64,000 nt of DNA from Angustibacter sp. Root456. GTDB taxonomy: Bacteria > Actinomycetota > Actinomycetes > Actinomycetales > Angustibacteraceae. The notes below the pieces were generated by a model that was not told the DNA's origin, made no database searches, and saw only the letters and a program-made list of their open reading frames with translations. This document shows positions 19,638 through 29,686 of this stretch, one piece after another. Both the position numbers and the translations under genes were made by a program. The first letter of the stretch is position 1; each line of letters opens with the position of its first letter. The DNA is taken from positions 189 to 64,188 of the forward strand of contig NZ_LMER01000018.1 in assembly GCF_001426435.1 (NCBI RefSeq). The letters are read 5' to 3'.

Positions 19638-20150
19638 TCAGCGATCGGCGAGCGCCAGCTCGAAGGCGGCGTAGGCGGCGCGGCCGCACAGCACGAACCG
19701 CACGTGCGCCACGGCGGCGCCGGACTCGCGCACGGTGCGGACGGCGATCGGCGCGGCCTCGGCCAACGGGTAGCCGTACGCGCCGGTGGAGATCGACGGG
19801 AAGGCCACGCTGGCCGCACCCAGCTCGTCGGCGACCCGCAGGCTCTCGCGGTAGGCCGAGGCGAGCAGCTCGGCTGCGGCCGGGTCCCGCCCGTAGACGG
19901 GGCCGACCGTGTGGATCACCCAGCGCGCCGGGAGGCGCCCGGCCGTCGTGGCCACGGCCTGCCCCGTGGGCAACCCGCGGGGCAGCGACGTGGCGCGCAG
20001 CTCGCGGCAGGCGGACAGGATCTCGGGGCCGCCCGCCGCGTGGATGGCGCCGTCGACGCCTCCTCCGCCGAGCAGCGAGGAGTTGGCCGCGTTGACGACG
20101 GCGTCGACGTCCTGGGTGGTGATGTCACCTGCCACGAGCTCGATGCGCAT
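19638..20150 (-). CDS. Macrodomain protein (O-acetyl-ADP-ribose deacetylase type)
   Basis: The 170-aa product is a single macrodomain of the YmdB/MacroD type, which removes acetyl or ADP-ribosyl groups from ADP-ribose conjugates. Visible motifs: [30 protein letters not shown] (cut here at its key blocks: [17 protein letters not shown]) for ADP-ribose binding, [11 protein letters not shown], and the phosphate loop [12 protein letters not shown] at 20150. A CACACT hexamer lies 7 bases before it, so it may have a leaderless promoter. Convergent with DUF1844. Confidence 0.93.
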   Translation of the reverse strand: MRIELVAGDITTQDVDAVVNAANSSLLGGGGVDGAIHAAGGPEILSACRELRATSLPRGLPTGQAVATTAGRLPARWVIHTVGPVYGRDPAAAELLASAYRESLRVADELGAASVAFPSISTGAYGYPLAEAAPIAVRTVRESGAAVAHVRFVLCGRAAYAAFELALADR

Positions 20151-20192
20151 GCGGCCCAGTGTGCGCGACGCCGGACCCGCCGGCGCCCGGGG

Positions 20193-21386
20193 TCAGGCGA
20201 GCGCGCGGCGGCGCAGGGCCACGACCGCCAGCCCCGCGGCCGCGAGCAGCGCACCCAGCGCCCCCACCGTGGCGAATCCGACCGACGCAGCGCCGCGGTC
20301 GATGGCGAAGCCCGCGAGAGGCGCGCCGACGGCCGTGCCCACGGTGAGCGCCGAGCCGTGCCAGCCCATCGCCTCACCGCGCACGGCCTCGGGCACGAGC
20401 GCGGTCAGCACCTCCGCCGTCGCCGTGATGACCGGGGCGCACAGGAACCCCGCCGGCAGCATGGCGAGCGAGAGGGCGAGCGGACCGTGAGCCAGTCCCA
20501 CCGGCACGGTGAGCGCGCCCAGCCCGAAGAGCAGCCAGAACGGCGGCAGCGAGCGCGGGACGAGACCGTAGACCACCCCGCCCAGCAGTGACGCGAACGC
20601 CCACACCGCGGCGACCAGGCCAGTCCACCCGAGCTCGCCGGTCGACCGCAGCGAGGCGATGATCGACACGTCGGTGCCGGCGAGCACCACCGTCGCGCCC
20701 GCAGCCGCCGCCAGCACCGCGAGCAGCGCCGGCGTCACGGGGATGCCGACCTTCGGGCGCGCGCGGCCGTCGTGGCGGTCGGCGGCGTCCTGCGCGGTGC
20801 GCTCGGCGCTGCGCGTCGGCGGGTTCAGCGCCATCAGGCCCACACCCGCGAGCACCATCGACACCCCCAGCGCCACCAGGGCGAGCGCCGTCGACGCGTG
20901 CGTCGCGAGGAGCACACCGAGGGCCGGCCCCACCATGAACGACACCTCGACGCTGACCGAGTCCAGCGCGAAGGCCGTGCGTCGCTGGGCCTGCGGCACC
21001 ATGAGCGACAGCGCCAGCCGCACGACGGTGAACGTCGGGAGCCCGAGGGCACCGCCGACGACCACCGTCGCGACGAGCGCGGGGAACGGCAGCCACGGCG
21101 CAGTGCACCACACCGCGCCCTCGGCGACGAGGGACGGGATCAGCGCCGTGCGCAGCCCCAGGCGGTCGACCGCGCGGCCCCGCCACGGCGCCCCGAGGGC
21201 CATCCCCACGGTCCAGGCGGCCACGACGAAGCCCGCGGCTCCGTAGCCGCGGCCGAGCGTGGTGACGACGTGCACGGTGAGGATGACGGCAGTCGCGGCG
21301 TGCGGGATGCGGGCCGCGATGCCGAGCAGGGTCAGCGAGCGCACACCCGGCACCGCCAGCACCCGGCGGTAGGGGGTCAGGGGCAC
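20193..21386 (-). CDS. Major facilitator superfamily transporter
   Basis: The 397-aa membrane protein has about 12 hydrophobic helices in two halves, split by a charged loop near residues 195-220 (NPPTRSAERTAQDAADRHDG). The first-half signature between helices 2 and 3 reads GRAVDRLGLRTAL. It resembles drug/sugar efflux MFS proteins, but the substrate cannot be told. GTG at 21386 is chosen as the start since the protein then begins just before helix 1. It lies 31 bases after the sseB-like gene, probably same unit. Confidence 0.85.
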   Translation of the reverse strand: MPLTPYRRVLAVPGVRSLTLLGIAARIPHAATAVILTVHVVTTLGRGYGAAGFVVAAWTVGMALGAPWRGRAVDRLGLRTALIPSLVAEGAVWCTAPWLPFPALVATVVVGGALGLPTFTVVRLALSLMVPQAQRRTAFALDSVSVEVSFMVGPALGVLLATHASTALALVALGVSMVLAGVGLMALNPPTRSAERTAQDAADRHDGRARPKVGIPVTPALLAVLAAAAGATVVLAGTDVSIIASLRSTGELGWTGLVAAVWAFASLLGGVVYGLVPRSLPPFWLLFGLGALTVPVGLAHGPLALSLAMLPAGFLCAPVITATAEVLTALVPEAVRGEAMGWHGSALTVGTAVGAPLAGFAIDRGAASVGFATVGALGALLAAAGLAVVALRRRALA

Positions 21387-21417
21387 GCCGGCCAGTCTGG
21401 CAGCCGCCTGCGAGCGC

Positions 21418-22188
21418 TCAGCCCTCGGCAGGTGCCGGCGCGCGCACGAGCGCCAGCTCGACGCCGTCGACCCGCTCGCGCACCACGTCGCTGGCTTGCA
21501 GCCGCTCACCCACCCGCGCGCCGAGAGCGCGCAGCGCCTCGCGATCGAGGTCAGCTGACACCGCGACGACGACCCGCAGCTCGGCCCGCTCCCCCGGCTC
21601 ACCGGTCACCGAGTCGACGTCGGCGAGGGCCGCCGCGACGCCCCGCAGGACGGCAGCCACCTGCGGGTCGCGGTGGGCGGGCACCCACGGCCGTCCTTGG
21701 CCCAGCGCCCACAGCGCCGGGCGCCCGACGACGAAGCTGACCGGCCCGGAGGGGTCGAGCACCATGGCGTCGCAGCCTTCGGCGACGGCCGACACCGCAG
21801 CCCGGCGGGCCTCGACCGGCACGGGACGCGCTGCCGAGTCCCACCGCGCCAAGGACTCCAGGCTGCTGAAGACCGGGAGCGCACGGACGCCGTCCGGCGA
21901 GGTCAGCGTCACCAGGGCCATGTCGGCCTGCTTGTCGGCCGTCCCGTGCGCGGCCTCGATGCCTTCGCCGAGCACCGCCACGACGGGCACCAGCAGGCGC
22001 GCGGTGGCGAGCGCCGCCACGACGTCCTCGTCGCCGGCCCGACCCGCGGCGTTGTCGGCCAGCGCGTGCTGCAGGGCGGCGTCCGCGCTGCCGTCGTCGC
22101 CGGGGAACCCACCCGCGGGCAGCGTGCGGCCGGTCCACGGCACGCCCGCCGAGTCAGCCGCCTCACCGGACGACGCGTGGTCGGCCAT
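21418..22188 (-). CDS. SseB-family protein
   Basis: The 256-aa soluble protein has an SseB-type domain: a helix rich in ALATARLLVPVVA (about residues 58-72), ALVTLTSPDGVRALPVFSSLESLARW (given here by its blocks LTSPDG, ALPVF, SLESLARW) and a later VLDPSG segment. Family members are of uncertain function. The ATG start overlaps the proS stop (ATGA), so it is translationally coupled to the prolyl-tRNA synthetase. Confidence 0.8.
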   Translation of the reverse strand: MADHASSGEAADSAGVPWTGRTLPAGGFPGDDGSADAALQHALADNAAGRAGDEDVVAALATARLLVPVVAVLGEGIEAAHGTADKQADMALVTLTSPDGVRALPVFSSLESLARWDSAARPVPVEARRAAVSAVAEGCDAMVLDPSGPVSFVVGRPALWALGQGRPWVPAHRDPQVAAVLRGVAAALADVDSVTGEPGERAELRVVVAVSADLDREALRALGARVGERLQASDVVRERVDGVELALVRAPAPAEG

Positions 22189-23600
22189 CAGTACGCCCGG
22201 GCCACGACCGCGATCGCCCCGGGCTCGTCGTCGGAGTCCGGCACGCCGCCGTCGGGCCGCACGAGGCAGCGGACGGTGACCCCGCGGGCCGCGAGCTTCG
22301 CCTCACCCTCCACCCCGAGCGTCGACCACGGGATGCGAGCCCAGCCGGCCGTGGCCGCCTCGGCTGCCTCGTCGACCGAGGTGACGTCGGCGGTGAGCCG
22401 CTCGCGGCGGGCGAGCGCCTCGTCGTGCAGGGCCTGGTGGTCAGCAGCGAGCGCTTCGCTCACGGCCCGCACGACGTCCGCGAGCGCCGTCGGCGTCTTG
22501 GTCTGGGGCACGCGCCGCACCACCGTCACCTGGCCCTCGGCGAGGTCGCGCGGCCCCACCTCGATCCGCACGGGCACGCCCTTGAGCTCGGCGTCGACCG
22601 CGCGGCGCCCGAACGGCGTGTCGGTGCGGTCATCGAGCTCGACGCGCACACCGGCTGCCCTCAGCTCGTCGACGAGGCGGTGCGCGGACGCCGCGACGCC
22701 GTCGCCGTCCTTGACGACGGTGACGAGCGCCTGCACCGCCGCAAGCAGTGGCGGCACGCGCAGGCCGTCGTCGTCGCCGTGGCACATGATCAGGCCGCCG
22801 AGCATGCGGGTCGAGGTGCCCCACGAGGTCGTCCAGGCGAGCTGGCGCTCCCCCGTCGCATCGAGGAAGTCGATGTCGAAAGCGCGCGCGAAGTTCTGGC
22901 CGAGCTCGTGGCTGGTGCCCATCTGCAGCGCCTTGGCGTCACCCATCATGGCCTCCAGGCACAGGGTCGCCGTCGCGCCGGCGAAGCGCTCGCGCACGGT
23001 CTTGCGACCGACGACGACCGGCATGGCGAGCACCTTCACCATGAAGTCCTCGTACACCTCGTGCAGGATGCGCCGCGCGTACGCCGCGGCGTCGGCCTGC
23101 GTCGCGTGCGCGGTGTGCCCCTCCTGCCACAGGAACTCGCTGGTGCGCAGCAGCAGGCGCGGGCGCATCTCCCACCGCACGACGTTGGCCCACTGGTTGA
23201 GCAGCAGCGGCAGGTCGCGGTAGCTCGCCGTCCACTTGGCCATGAACTCGCCAATGACCGTCTCAGACGTCGGCCGCACCACCACGGGCTCCTCGAGCTC
23301 CTTGCCGCCGGCGTGCGTCACGACGGCGAGCTCGGGGCTGAAGCCCTCGACGTGCTGAGCCTCGCGCTGCAGGTAGCTCTGCGGGATGAAGAGCGGGAAC
23401 GCCGCGTTGCGGGCGCCCGCCGCCTTGATGCGGGCGTCCATCTCGGCCTGCATGCGTTCCCAGATGGCGTACCCGTAGGGCCGGATCACCTGGCTGCCGC
23501 GCACCGGGCCGTTCTCGGCCAGCTCGGCCTTGGCCAGCACCTCCTGGTACCAGCGGGGGAAGTCCTGGGCTCGGGAGGTGAGAACGGGTTGGCGGGCCAT
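22188..23600 (-). CDS. proS: Prolyl-tRNA synthetase, short (type 3) form
   Basis: Charges tRNA-Pro. The 470-aa class II enzyme lacks the bacterial editing insertion and has the eukaryote/archaea-like layout: catalytic core with VVRPTSETVIGEFM, LLLRTSEFLWQEGHTAH and GTSHELGQNFA, an HGTP anticodon-binding domain near residues 270-380, and a C-terminal domain ending in tyrosine, which is typical of this form. ATG at 23600 is favoured over a GTG two codons upstream. TAGGAT at 23610-23615 puts a possible start point 3 bases before the ATG. Confidence 0.95.
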   Translation of the reverse strand: MARQPVLTSRAQDFPRWYQEVLAKAELAENGPVRGSQVIRPYGYAIWERMQAEMDARIKAAGARNAAFPLFIPQSYLQREAQHVEGFSPELAVVTHAGGKELEEPVVVRPTSETVIGEFMAKWTASYRDLPLLLNQWANVVRWEMRPRLLLRTSEFLWQEGHTAHATQADAAAYARRILHEVYEDFMVKVLAMPVVVGRKTVRERFAGATATLCLEAMMGDAKALQMGTSHELGQNFARAFDIDFLDATGERQLAWTTSWGTSTRMLGGLIMCHGDDDGLRVPPLLAAVQALVTVVKDGDGVAASAHRLVDELRAAGVRVELDDRTDTPFGRRAVDAELKGVPVRIEVGPRDLAEGQVTVVRRVPQTKTPTALADVVRAVSEALAADHQALHDEALARRERLTADVTSVDEAAEAATAGWARIPWSTLGVEGEAKLAARGVTVRCLVRPDGGVPDSDDEPGAIAVVARAY

Positions 23601-23684
23601 GGGCACCAGATCCTACGGGGACGCCGGGGCCTGGCTCATCGAGGTTTCGCGCGGCAGCGCACCTCGGGGCGCGCTGGCTGGGGC

Positions 23685-24428
23685 TCAGACGTCGGGGCGG
23701 CCGGCCACGTCGAGCGCCTCGCCGAGGGTGAACGCCTGCGCGTACAGCGCCTTGCCGACGATCGCGCCCTCGACGCCCAGCGGCACGAGGTCGCGCAGGG
23801 CTCGCAGGTCGTCGAGGCTCGAGATGCCACCGCTGGCCACCACCGGCGCGCTGGTGCGGGCGCAGACCTCGCGCAGCAGGTCGAGGTTGGGGCCGCGCAG
23901 GGTGCCGTCCTTGGTGACGTCGGTGACGACGTAACGGGCGCAGCCGTCGCGGTCGAGCCGCTCCAGGGTCTCCCACAGGTCACCGCCCTCCTGGGTCCAC
24001 CCGCGGGCGGCCAGCGTCGTGCCGCGCACGTCCAGGCCCACGGCGATGCGGTCGCCGTGCCGGGCGATGGCCTGCGCCGTCCAGTCCGGGTCCTCGAGCG
24101 CGGCCGTGCCGAGGTTGACCCGGGTGCAGCCGGTGGCGAGCGCCGCGTCCAGCGACGCGTCGTCGCGGATGCCACCGCTCAGCTCGACGGCGACGTCGAG
24201 CCGGGCGACGACGTCGGCCAGCAGCTCGCGGTTGGAGCCGCGGCCGAAGGCGGCGTCGAGGTCGACGAGGTGGATCCACTCGGCACCGGCCTCGGCCCAG
24301 GCGAGGGCGGCGGCCAGCGGGTCGCCGTACGACGTCTCGCTGCCGGCCTCGCCCTGGACGAGGCGCACGGCCTGCCCGTCGGCGACGTCGACGGCGGGCA
24401 GCAGCTGCAGACGGGACTCACCGGACAC
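23685..24428 (-). CDS. priA: Phosphoribosyl isomerase A (dual HisA/TrpF)
   Basis: In actinomycetes this enzyme isomerises ProFAR in histidine synthesis and phosphoribosylanthranilate in tryptophan synthesis. The 247-aa product is a (beta-alpha)8 barrel; [13 protein letters not shown] gives the first catalytic aspartate and [15 protein letters not shown] the second. Phosphate-binding loops are [10 protein letters not shown] and VVASGGISS. The dual activity is inferred from lineage; the sequence alone cannot exclude a plain HisA. GTG start at 24428 has AAAAGGAG seven bases upstream. Confidence 0.93.
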   Translation of the reverse strand: MSGESRLQLLPAVDVADGQAVRLVQGEAGSETSYGDPLAAALAWAEAGAEWIHLVDLDAAFGRGSNRELLADVVARLDVAVELSGGIRDDASLDAALATGCTRVNLGTAALEDPDWTAQAIARHGDRIAVGLDVRGTTLAARGWTQEGGDLWETLERLDRDGCARYVVTDVTKDGTLRGPNLDLLREVCARTSAPVVASGGISSLDDLRALRDLVPLGVEGAIVGKALYAQAFTLGEALDVAGRPDV

Positions 24429-24470
24429 GGTGGCGCTCCTTTTCGGGACAGGTCAGGGCTCGGGGATCGC

Positions 24471-25121
24471 TCACAGCGAGCGCACCCAGTTGGCGAGCAG
24501 GTGCGCGCCGGCGTCCCCGCTCTTCTCGGGGTGGAACTGCGTGGCGCTGAGCGGACCGTTCTCGACGGCGGCCACGAACCGACCGCCGTGCTCGCTCCAG
24601 CTCACCAGGGGTGCGGTGAGCCGGCTCGTCTCGGCACCGGGCTCGGGCAGCTCCCACCGGCGCACGGCGTAGGAGTGCACGAAGTAGAACCGTTCGTCCT
24701 CGACACCGGCGAACAGCGCCGAGCCCGGGGCCACCTCGACGGTGTTCCAGCCCATGTGGGGCACGACCTCGGCCGACAGCCGCTCGACGACACCCGGCCA
24801 CTCCCCCAGGCCGTCGAGCGCACCCGCGTCGTACGGCTCGGTCGAGCGCTCGAACATCACCTGGTGGCCGACGCAGATGCCGAGCACCGGACGCCCACCG
24901 GCCAGCCGGCGGCCGACGAGCTCGCCGCCGCGCACGGCCTGCAGCCCGCGCACGCAGGCCGAGAAGTTGCCGACGCCCGGCACCAGCAGACCGTCGGCGT
25001 CGAGCACCGCGGCGCGGTCGGCCGTGAGGGTGACGTCGGCGCCGACCCGCTCGAGGGCGCGCACGGCGGAGTGGACGTTGCCGGAGCCGTAGTCCAGGAC
25101 GACGACGCTGGGGCGGGTCAC
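24471..25121 (-). CDS. hisH: Imidazole glycerol phosphate synthase, glutaminase subunit
   Basis: Supplies ammonia from glutamine to HisF. The 216-aa product is a class I glutamine amidotransferase: nucleophile cysteine in [12 protein letters not shown], histidine in ATQFHPEKS and the glutamate two residues on. GTG start overlaps the stop of the preceding unknown gene (GTGA). hisF itself is not in the window; the his unit here ends with priA and then proS. Confidence 0.96.
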   Translation of the reverse strand: MTRPSVVVLDYGSGNVHSAVRALERVGADVTLTADRAAVLDADGLLVPGVGNFSACVRGLQAVRGGELVGRRLAGGRPVLGICVGHQVMFERSTEPYDAGALDGLGEWPGVVERLSAEVVPHMGWNTVEVAPGSALFAGVEDERFYFVHSYAVRRWELPEPGAETSRLTAPLVSWSEHGGRFVAAVENGPLSATQFHPEKSGDAGAHLLANWVRSL

Positions 25122-25762
25122 GAGCGGTCCTCCAGCTGCTGGGCGAGCTCGCGCTCGTGCGCGACGTGGGCGTCGAAGCGCGCGACGGCGCGCTCGTCGG
25201 GGTCGATGCGCACCGCCCCGGGCAGGTCGCCCGCGCGGACGGCGTCGATGCTCACGCCCGCGCCCGGCAGGCCCAGGGCGCGGAGCACGTCGTCGACCAC
25301 GTCGGCGCCGCTGCGGGCGTCGGCGGCGAGGGCGGCGCGCAGACGCTCCAGGCCCACGGCGCCGGTGTGGGGCGCGGCCAGCTCGGCCAACGCGGGCAGC
25401 GCCAACCGCGGCAGCTGCTCGACCCGCTGCAGGCCGGCCGCACGGCTCCACACGAGCCACCGCGGCCGGCTCAGCCGGCTCGCCTCGTGCGCGGTGACGA
25501 CCGCGCGCGGCCCGTCGGCCACGACGCACAGCGAGGGCCGCAGCCGCGCGGGCAGCGGGCGACCGCCGAGCAGGGCGATCGGGTCGTCGTAGGGCGGCGC
25601 ACTGGCAGCCGGGCCGGCCGGCACGACGAGCGTCCACGCGACGTCCGGGACGATCCACACCGGCACCAGGCCCTTGCGGGCCCAGGCGCGCACGCCGTCG
25701 AACCGGCCGCGCGCCAGCAGCAGCACCCGGGGGCCGGCGAGGCCCTCGGGCGTCGAGGTCAC
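25118..25762 (-). CDS. Uncharacterised protein in the his operon
   Basis: A 214-aa soluble protein I do not recognise. It begins with a beta-strand-like [20 protein letters not shown] segment, has conserved-looking [11 protein letters not shown] (about 35-45) and [13 protein letters not shown] (about 102-114) blocks, and a helical C-terminal half. No cofactor motif, signal peptide or membrane segment is seen. It overlaps both neighbours by four bases (hisB stop, hisH start), so it is fully embedded in the his operon and is probably made together with HisB and HisH. GTG start. Confidence 0.75.
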   Translation of the reverse strand: MTSTPEGLAGPRVLLLARGRFDGVRAWARKGLVPVWIVPDVAWTLVVPAGPAASAPPYDDPIALLGGRPLPARLRPSLCVVADGPRAVVTAHEASRLSRPRWLVWSRAAGLQRVEQLPRLALPALAELAAPHTGAVGLERLRAALAADARSGADVVDDVLRALGLPGAGVSIDAVRAGDLPGAVRIDPDERAVARFDAHVAHERELAQQLEDRS

Positions 25763-26361
25763 AGGACGCCCTTGGTGCTCGGGACCCCACCCACCCGCTC
25801 GTCGGGGGCGATGGCCGCGCGCAGGGCTCGAGCCACGGCCTTGTACTGCGCCTCGACGACGTGGTGGGGGTCGCGCCCGCTGAGCACCCGCACGTGAAGC
25901 GCGATCCCCGCGTGGTGGGCGAGGGTCTCGAACACGTGCCGGGTGAGCGAACCGACGTAGCTGCCGCCGATGACGACGTAGGCCTGGCCCTCGGCCTCGC
26001 CGGTGTGCACGCAGTAGGGCCGACCGCTCACGTCGACGGCCACCTGCACGAGGGTCTCGTCGAGCGGCACGAGGGCGTCACCGAAGCGAGCGATGCCCGC
26101 CTTGTCACCCAGCGCCTCGCGCAGCGCGTCCCCGAGCACGATCGCGACGTCCTCGACCGTGTGGTGCGCGTCGACGTGCGTGTCGCCGTCAGCCTCGACG
26201 GTGAGGTCGAGCAGGGCGTGCTTGGCCAGGCTGGCGAGCATGTGGTCGTAGAAGCCGACGCCGGTGCTGACGCTGGAGCGGCCGGTGCCGTCGAGGTCGA
26301 CCTCCACGAGCACCCGGCTCTCGCCGGTGCTGCGCTCGATCCGGGCGCGACGCGTCGTCAT
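25759..26361 (-). CDS. hisB: Imidazoleglycerol-phosphate dehydratase
   Basis: Dehydrates IGP to imidazole-acetol phosphate, using manganese. The 200-aa monofunctional form (no phosphatase domain) shows the two metal-binding motifs [11 protein letters not shown] near residue 70 and [12 protein letters not shown] near residue 170, plus the GVGFYDHML block. Start ATG overlaps the hisC stop. Confidence 0.98.
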   Translation of the reverse strand: MTTRRARIERSTGESRVLVEVDLDGTGRSSVSTGVGFYDHMLASLAKHALLDLTVEADGDTHVDAHHTVEDVAIVLGDALREALGDKAGIARFGDALVPLDETLVQVAVDVSGRPYCVHTGEAEGQAYVVIGGSYVGSLTRHVFETLAHHAGIALHVRVLSGRDPHHVVEAQYKAVARALRAAIAPDERVGGVPSTKGVL

Positions 26362-27452
26362 CGGGACTCCTCGAGGGTGGCGGCGAGCGCGGTCAGGAAG
26401 GCGGTGGTCTCATCGGGCGTACCCGCCGTGACGCGAAGGTAGCCGGGAAGGCCGACGTCGCGGACGAGCACCCCGTGCTCGAGCAGGTCGCGCCACGTCG
26501 CCGCGGCGTCGGCGAGGCCACCGAACAGCACGAAGTTGGCGTCGCTCGGCACCGGCTGGACGCCGAGGCCGGGCAGCGCCGCCACGATGCGGTCGCGCTG
26601 GGCGCGGATCGCCGCGACGGTGCCGAGCAGCACCGGCGCCTGGCGCAGGGCCGCCACGGCAGCGGCCTGCGTCAGCGACGACAGGTGGTACGGCAGGCGC
26701 ACGAGTCGCAACGCGTCGCACACCGCCGGGTCGCCCGCGAGGTACCCCACCCGGGCCCCGGCGAAGGCGAAGGCCTTGCTCATGGTGCGGGTGACGACGA
26801 GCCGTGGCCGCCCAGGCAGCAAGGTCAGCGCGCTCGGCGTGCCGGCGCGGGCGAACTCGGCGTACGCCTCGTCGACCACGACCATCGCGTGCCCGGACGC
26901 CTCGTACGCCGCGCGGACGACCTCGAGGGGCAACGCCGTGCCGGTCGGGTTGTTCGGCGAGCAGAGGAACACCACGTCGGGGTCGGTGTCGCGCACCTGC
27001 CGCGCGACGTCGTCCGCGTCGAGGTCGAAGTCGCCGGACGCCGCACCGCGCCGGCCGTCGACCCACGCCGTCGACGTCGTGGCCGTGATGATCGGGTGCA
27101 TCGAGTACGCCGGCGTGAACCCGAGGGCGGTGCGTCCGGGGCCCCCGAAGGCCTGCAGCACCTGCAGCAGCACCTCGTTGGACCCGTTGGCCGCCCACAG
27201 CTGCTCGGTCGCCAGGTCGTGCCCGAGGTAGCGCGCGAGCTCCTCGCGCAGCACCGTGAACTCGCGGTCGGGGTAGCGGTTGAGGTGGCGGACCTCGCGG
27301 GCCACCGCCTCCACGACGGCCAGTGCGACCGGCTCGGGCAGGTCGTACGAGCTCTCGTTGGTGTTCAGCCGGACGGCGACGTCGAGCTGCGGGGCGCCGT
27401 ACGGCACCGAGCCTCGCAGGTCTTCGCGCAGCGGCAGCGCGTCGAGGCTCAT
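26358..27452 (-). CDS. hisC: Histidinol-phosphate aminotransferase
   Basis: PLP class I/II aminotransferase of histidine synthesis. The 364-aa product has the N-terminal [13 protein letters not shown] block, the [10 protein letters not shown] motif and PLP lysine in [20 protein letters not shown] overlaps the hisD stop (ATGA). Confidence 0.97.
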   Translation of the reverse strand: MSLDALPLREDLRGSVPYGAPQLDVAVRLNTNESSYDLPEPVALAVVEAVAREVRHLNRYPDREFTVLREELARYLGHDLATEQLWAANGSNEVLLQVLQAFGGPGRTALGFTPAYSMHPIITATTSTAWVDGRRGAASGDFDLDADDVARQVRDTDPDVVFLCSPNNPTGTALPLEVVRAAYEASGHAMVVVDEAYAEFARAGTPSALTLLPGRPRLVVTRTMSKAFAFAGARVGYLAGDPAVCDALRLVRLPYHLSSLTQAAAVAALRQAPVLLGTVAAIRAQRDRIVAALPGLGVQPVPSDANFVLFGGLADAAATWRDLLEHGVLVRDVGLPGYLRVTAGTPDETTAFLTALAATLEESR

Positions 27453-28801
27453 GCGTCGCGCAGGCGCACCCGGACGGCGTCGCCGTGACCGGGCAGGTCC
27501 TCGGCGTTGGCGAGCGCGACCACGTGGTCGGCCACCTCGGCCAGGGCGGCGCGGTCGTACTCGACCACGTGGATGCCGCGGAGGAACGACTGCACCGACA
27601 GGCCGCTGGAGTGACGCGCGCAGCCGCCGGTGGGGAGCACGTGGTTGGATCCGGCGCAGTAGTCACCGAGCGAGACGGGCGCGAAGGCACCGACGAACAC
27701 CGCGCCGGCGTTGCGCACCCGCGCCGCCACGTCCGCGGCGTCACGGGTCTGGATCTCCAGGTGCTCGGCCGCGTAGGCGTCGCACACGGCCAGACCGGCC
27801 TGCACGTCGTCGACGAGCACGATGCCCGACTGCGAGCCGCCGAGGGCCTCGCGCACGCGCTCGGTGTGCTTGGTGGCCGCGACCTGCTGCTCGAGCTCGG
27901 CCTCGACGGCGTCAGCGAGCGCCGCGTCGGGGGTGACGAGCACGGACGCGGCGAGCGGGTCGTGCTCGGCCTGGCTGATCAGGTCGGCCGCGACGTGAGC
28001 GGGGTCGGCCGTGTCGTCGGCCAGCACGGCGATCTCGGTGGGACCCGCCTCGGAGTCGATGCCGATCACGCCCTTGAGCAGGCGCTTGGCCGCCACGACG
28101 TAGATGTTGCCCGGACCCGTCACCAGGTCGACGGGCTCGCACAGCACCTCGCCGTCCGGGCCCCCGTCGGGGCCGGTCTCCTTGGCGCCGTAGGCGAACA
28201 TCGCGACCGCCTGGGCTCCCCCGACGGCGTAGACCTCGTCGATGCCGAGCAGGGCGCAGGCGGCCAGCACGGTGGGGTGCGGCAGGCCGGCGAACCGCTC
28301 GGGGTTGTCGCGCTGGGGCGGGCTCGCGAGCGCGATCGACGGCACGCCCGCCTCTTGCGCCGGCACGGCGTTCATCACGACGCTGCTGGCGAGCACGGCG
28401 AGGCCGCCGGGGGCGTACAGACCGACTCGGCCCACCGGTACCCAGCGCTCGGTGACCCGGCCTCCCGGCACGACCTGCGTGACGACGTCGACGCGGCGCT
28501 GGTCGCGGTGCACTCGACGGGCGCGCTCGATCGACTCCTCCAGCGCCGCCCGCACCGCGGGGTCGAGCTCGTCGAGCGCGGCCTGCAGTGCTGGCGCGGG
28601 GACGCGCAGCTGGGTGGGGCGCACGCCGTCGAACCGCTCACCCAGGTCGCGCAGGGCCTGGGCGCCGCCATGGCGCACCTGCTCGCAGATCGGTCGCACG
28701 ACGTCGACAGCGGCCTCGACGTCGAACCCGGCCCGGGGCAGCACCTGGCGCAGCGTCGCGGCGTCGAGCCGGCGTCCGCGCAGGTCGGTACGTGCGATCA
28801 C
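27449..28801 (-). CDS. hisD: Histidinol dehydrogenase
   Basis: Zinc- and NAD-dependent double oxidation of histidinol to histidine; first gene of the his operon. The 450-aa product contains the family signature [15 protein letters not shown] and the [20 protein letters not shown] zinc-site region. GTG start at 28801 is set by the promoter: TAGACT ends exactly six bases upstream, so the mRNA is probably leaderless and begins with this GTG. Confidence 0.97.
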   Translation of the reverse strand: MIARTDLRGRRLDAATLRQVLPRAGFDVEAAVDVVRPICEQVRHGGAQALRDLGERFDGVRPTQLRVPAPALQAALDELDPAVRAALEESIERARRVHRDQRRVDVVTQVVPGGRVTERWVPVGRVGLYAPGGLAVLASSVVMNAVPAQEAGVPSIALASPPQRDNPERFAGLPHPTVLAACALLGIDEVYAVGGAQAVAMFAYGAKETGPDGGPDGEVLCEPVDLVTGPGNIYVVAAKRLLKGVIGIDSEAGPTEIAVLADDTADPAHVAADLISQAEHDPLAASVLVTPDAALADAVEAELEQQVAATKHTERVREALGGSQSGIVLVDDVQAGLAVCDAYAAEHLEIQTRDAADVAARVRNAGAVFVGAFAPVSLGDYCAGSNHVLPTGGCARHSSGLSVQSFLRGIHVVEYDRAALAEVADHVVALANAEDLPGHGDAVRVRLRDA

Positions 28802-28813
28802 CCGACCAGTCTA
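28802..28813 (-). promoter_or_regulatory. Leaderless hisD promoter -10
   Basis: TAGACT at 28808-28813 within GACCTAGACT, followed by six bases and GTG. The same 10-base string occurs at the dnaE and DUF3352 promoters. No -35 is evident. Confidence 0.6.
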
Positions 28814-28874
28814 GGTCAGCGGCCCGACGTCCCCGCCGCGTGCTCCGTCTGGCAAGACGCCGTGCCCGGGCCGG

Positions 28875-28886
28875 TACCGTCGCCGG
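28875..28886 (+). promoter_or_regulatory. Leaderless -10 of the FetB-like permease gene
   Basis: TACCGT (28875-28880), six bases, then GTG at 28887. It is divergent from the hisD promoter, the two start codons being 85 bases apart. Confidence 0.45.
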
Positions 28887-29675
28887 GTGACCTCGAGCGC
28901 GCTGCACTCCGCGGCGATCGTCGACATCAGCACCGGCGCCACGCGGTGGGCCCTGGTGGCCGTCGTGGTCACCAGCACGGCGGCCGCGGCGGTGGTGAAC
29001 GTCGTCGGCTCGCTCGGCCAGGCCTGGGCCGTGCTGCGCGCCGCCGGGCGCGCCATGGTGCAGCTGCTCGTGGTGGCGCTGGTGATCGCCGCGGTGCTCG
29101 ACTCGCTGCCCCTCACCCTGGCGTTCCTGCTGCTCATGGTGGGCGTCGCCGGCGCAACGGCGGCGCGCCGGCTGACCGAGGACCGCACGGGGCTGTGGGC
29201 GCTGCTCGCAGTGGTCGCGGGTGCCACGCCCGCGATCCTGCTCACCCTCGCCACCGGGCTCGTGCCGCTGGAGGGTGTCGCCCTGGTGCCGATCGGGGGG
29301 ATCCTCATCGGTGGGGCGATGACCGCGACGGTGCTCGCCGGGCGCCGGTGCCTGGACGCGCTCGCCCGGCGTCACGGCGAGTACGAGGCCGCGCTGTCCA
29401 TCGGTCTGGCCCCGCGCGAGGCGGCACTGCTGGTCGCCCGCGACGACGCGGCGCTGGCGCTCGTGCCAGGCCTCGACCAGACGCGCACCGTCGGCCTGGT
29501 GACCCTGCCGGGCGCGTTCGTCGGCATGCTGCTCGGTGGCGCGACGGCCATGGAGGCGGCGGCCGTCCAGCTCGTGGTGCTGGTGGCGCTGCTCATGGTG
29601 CAGTCGGTCGCGGTGCTCGTCGTGGTCGAGCTGGTCGCGCGAGGCCTGCTGCACGAGCGCGGCGCTCGCCGCTGA
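28887..29675 (+). CDS. FetB-like (UPF0014) membrane permease
   Basis: The 262-aa protein has about seven hydrophobic helices and the UPF0014/FetB family layout: AAGRAMVQLLVVALV near residue 55, GGILIGGAMTATVLA near 132, and the cytoplasmic loop EYEAALSIGLAPREAALL then GLVTLPGAFVGMLLGG. In E. coli FetB pairs with the ATPase FetA in iron export; no ATPase gene is next to it here, so substrate and partner are open. GTG start at the predicted transcription start. Confidence 0.85.
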   Translation: MTSSALHSAAIVDISTGATRWALVAVVVTSTAAAAVVNVVGSLGQAWAVLRAAGRAMVQLLVVALVIAAVLDSLPLTLAFLLLMVGVAGATAARRLTEDRTGLWALLAVVAGATPAILLTLATGLVPLEGVALVPIGGILIGGAMTATVLAGRRCLDALARRHGEYEAALSIGLAPREAALLVARDDAALALVPGLDQTRTVGLVTLPGAFVGMLLGGATAMEAAAVQLVVLVALLMVQSVAVLVVVELVARGLLHERGARR

Positions 29676-29686
29676 GGCGAGGTGGC

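Noticed and set aside
22425-25592. 1055-codon plus-strand frame opposite proS, priA and hisH
   Set aside because: Same antisense artefact; no domain is recognisable, and the minus-strand genes have full catalytic motifs.
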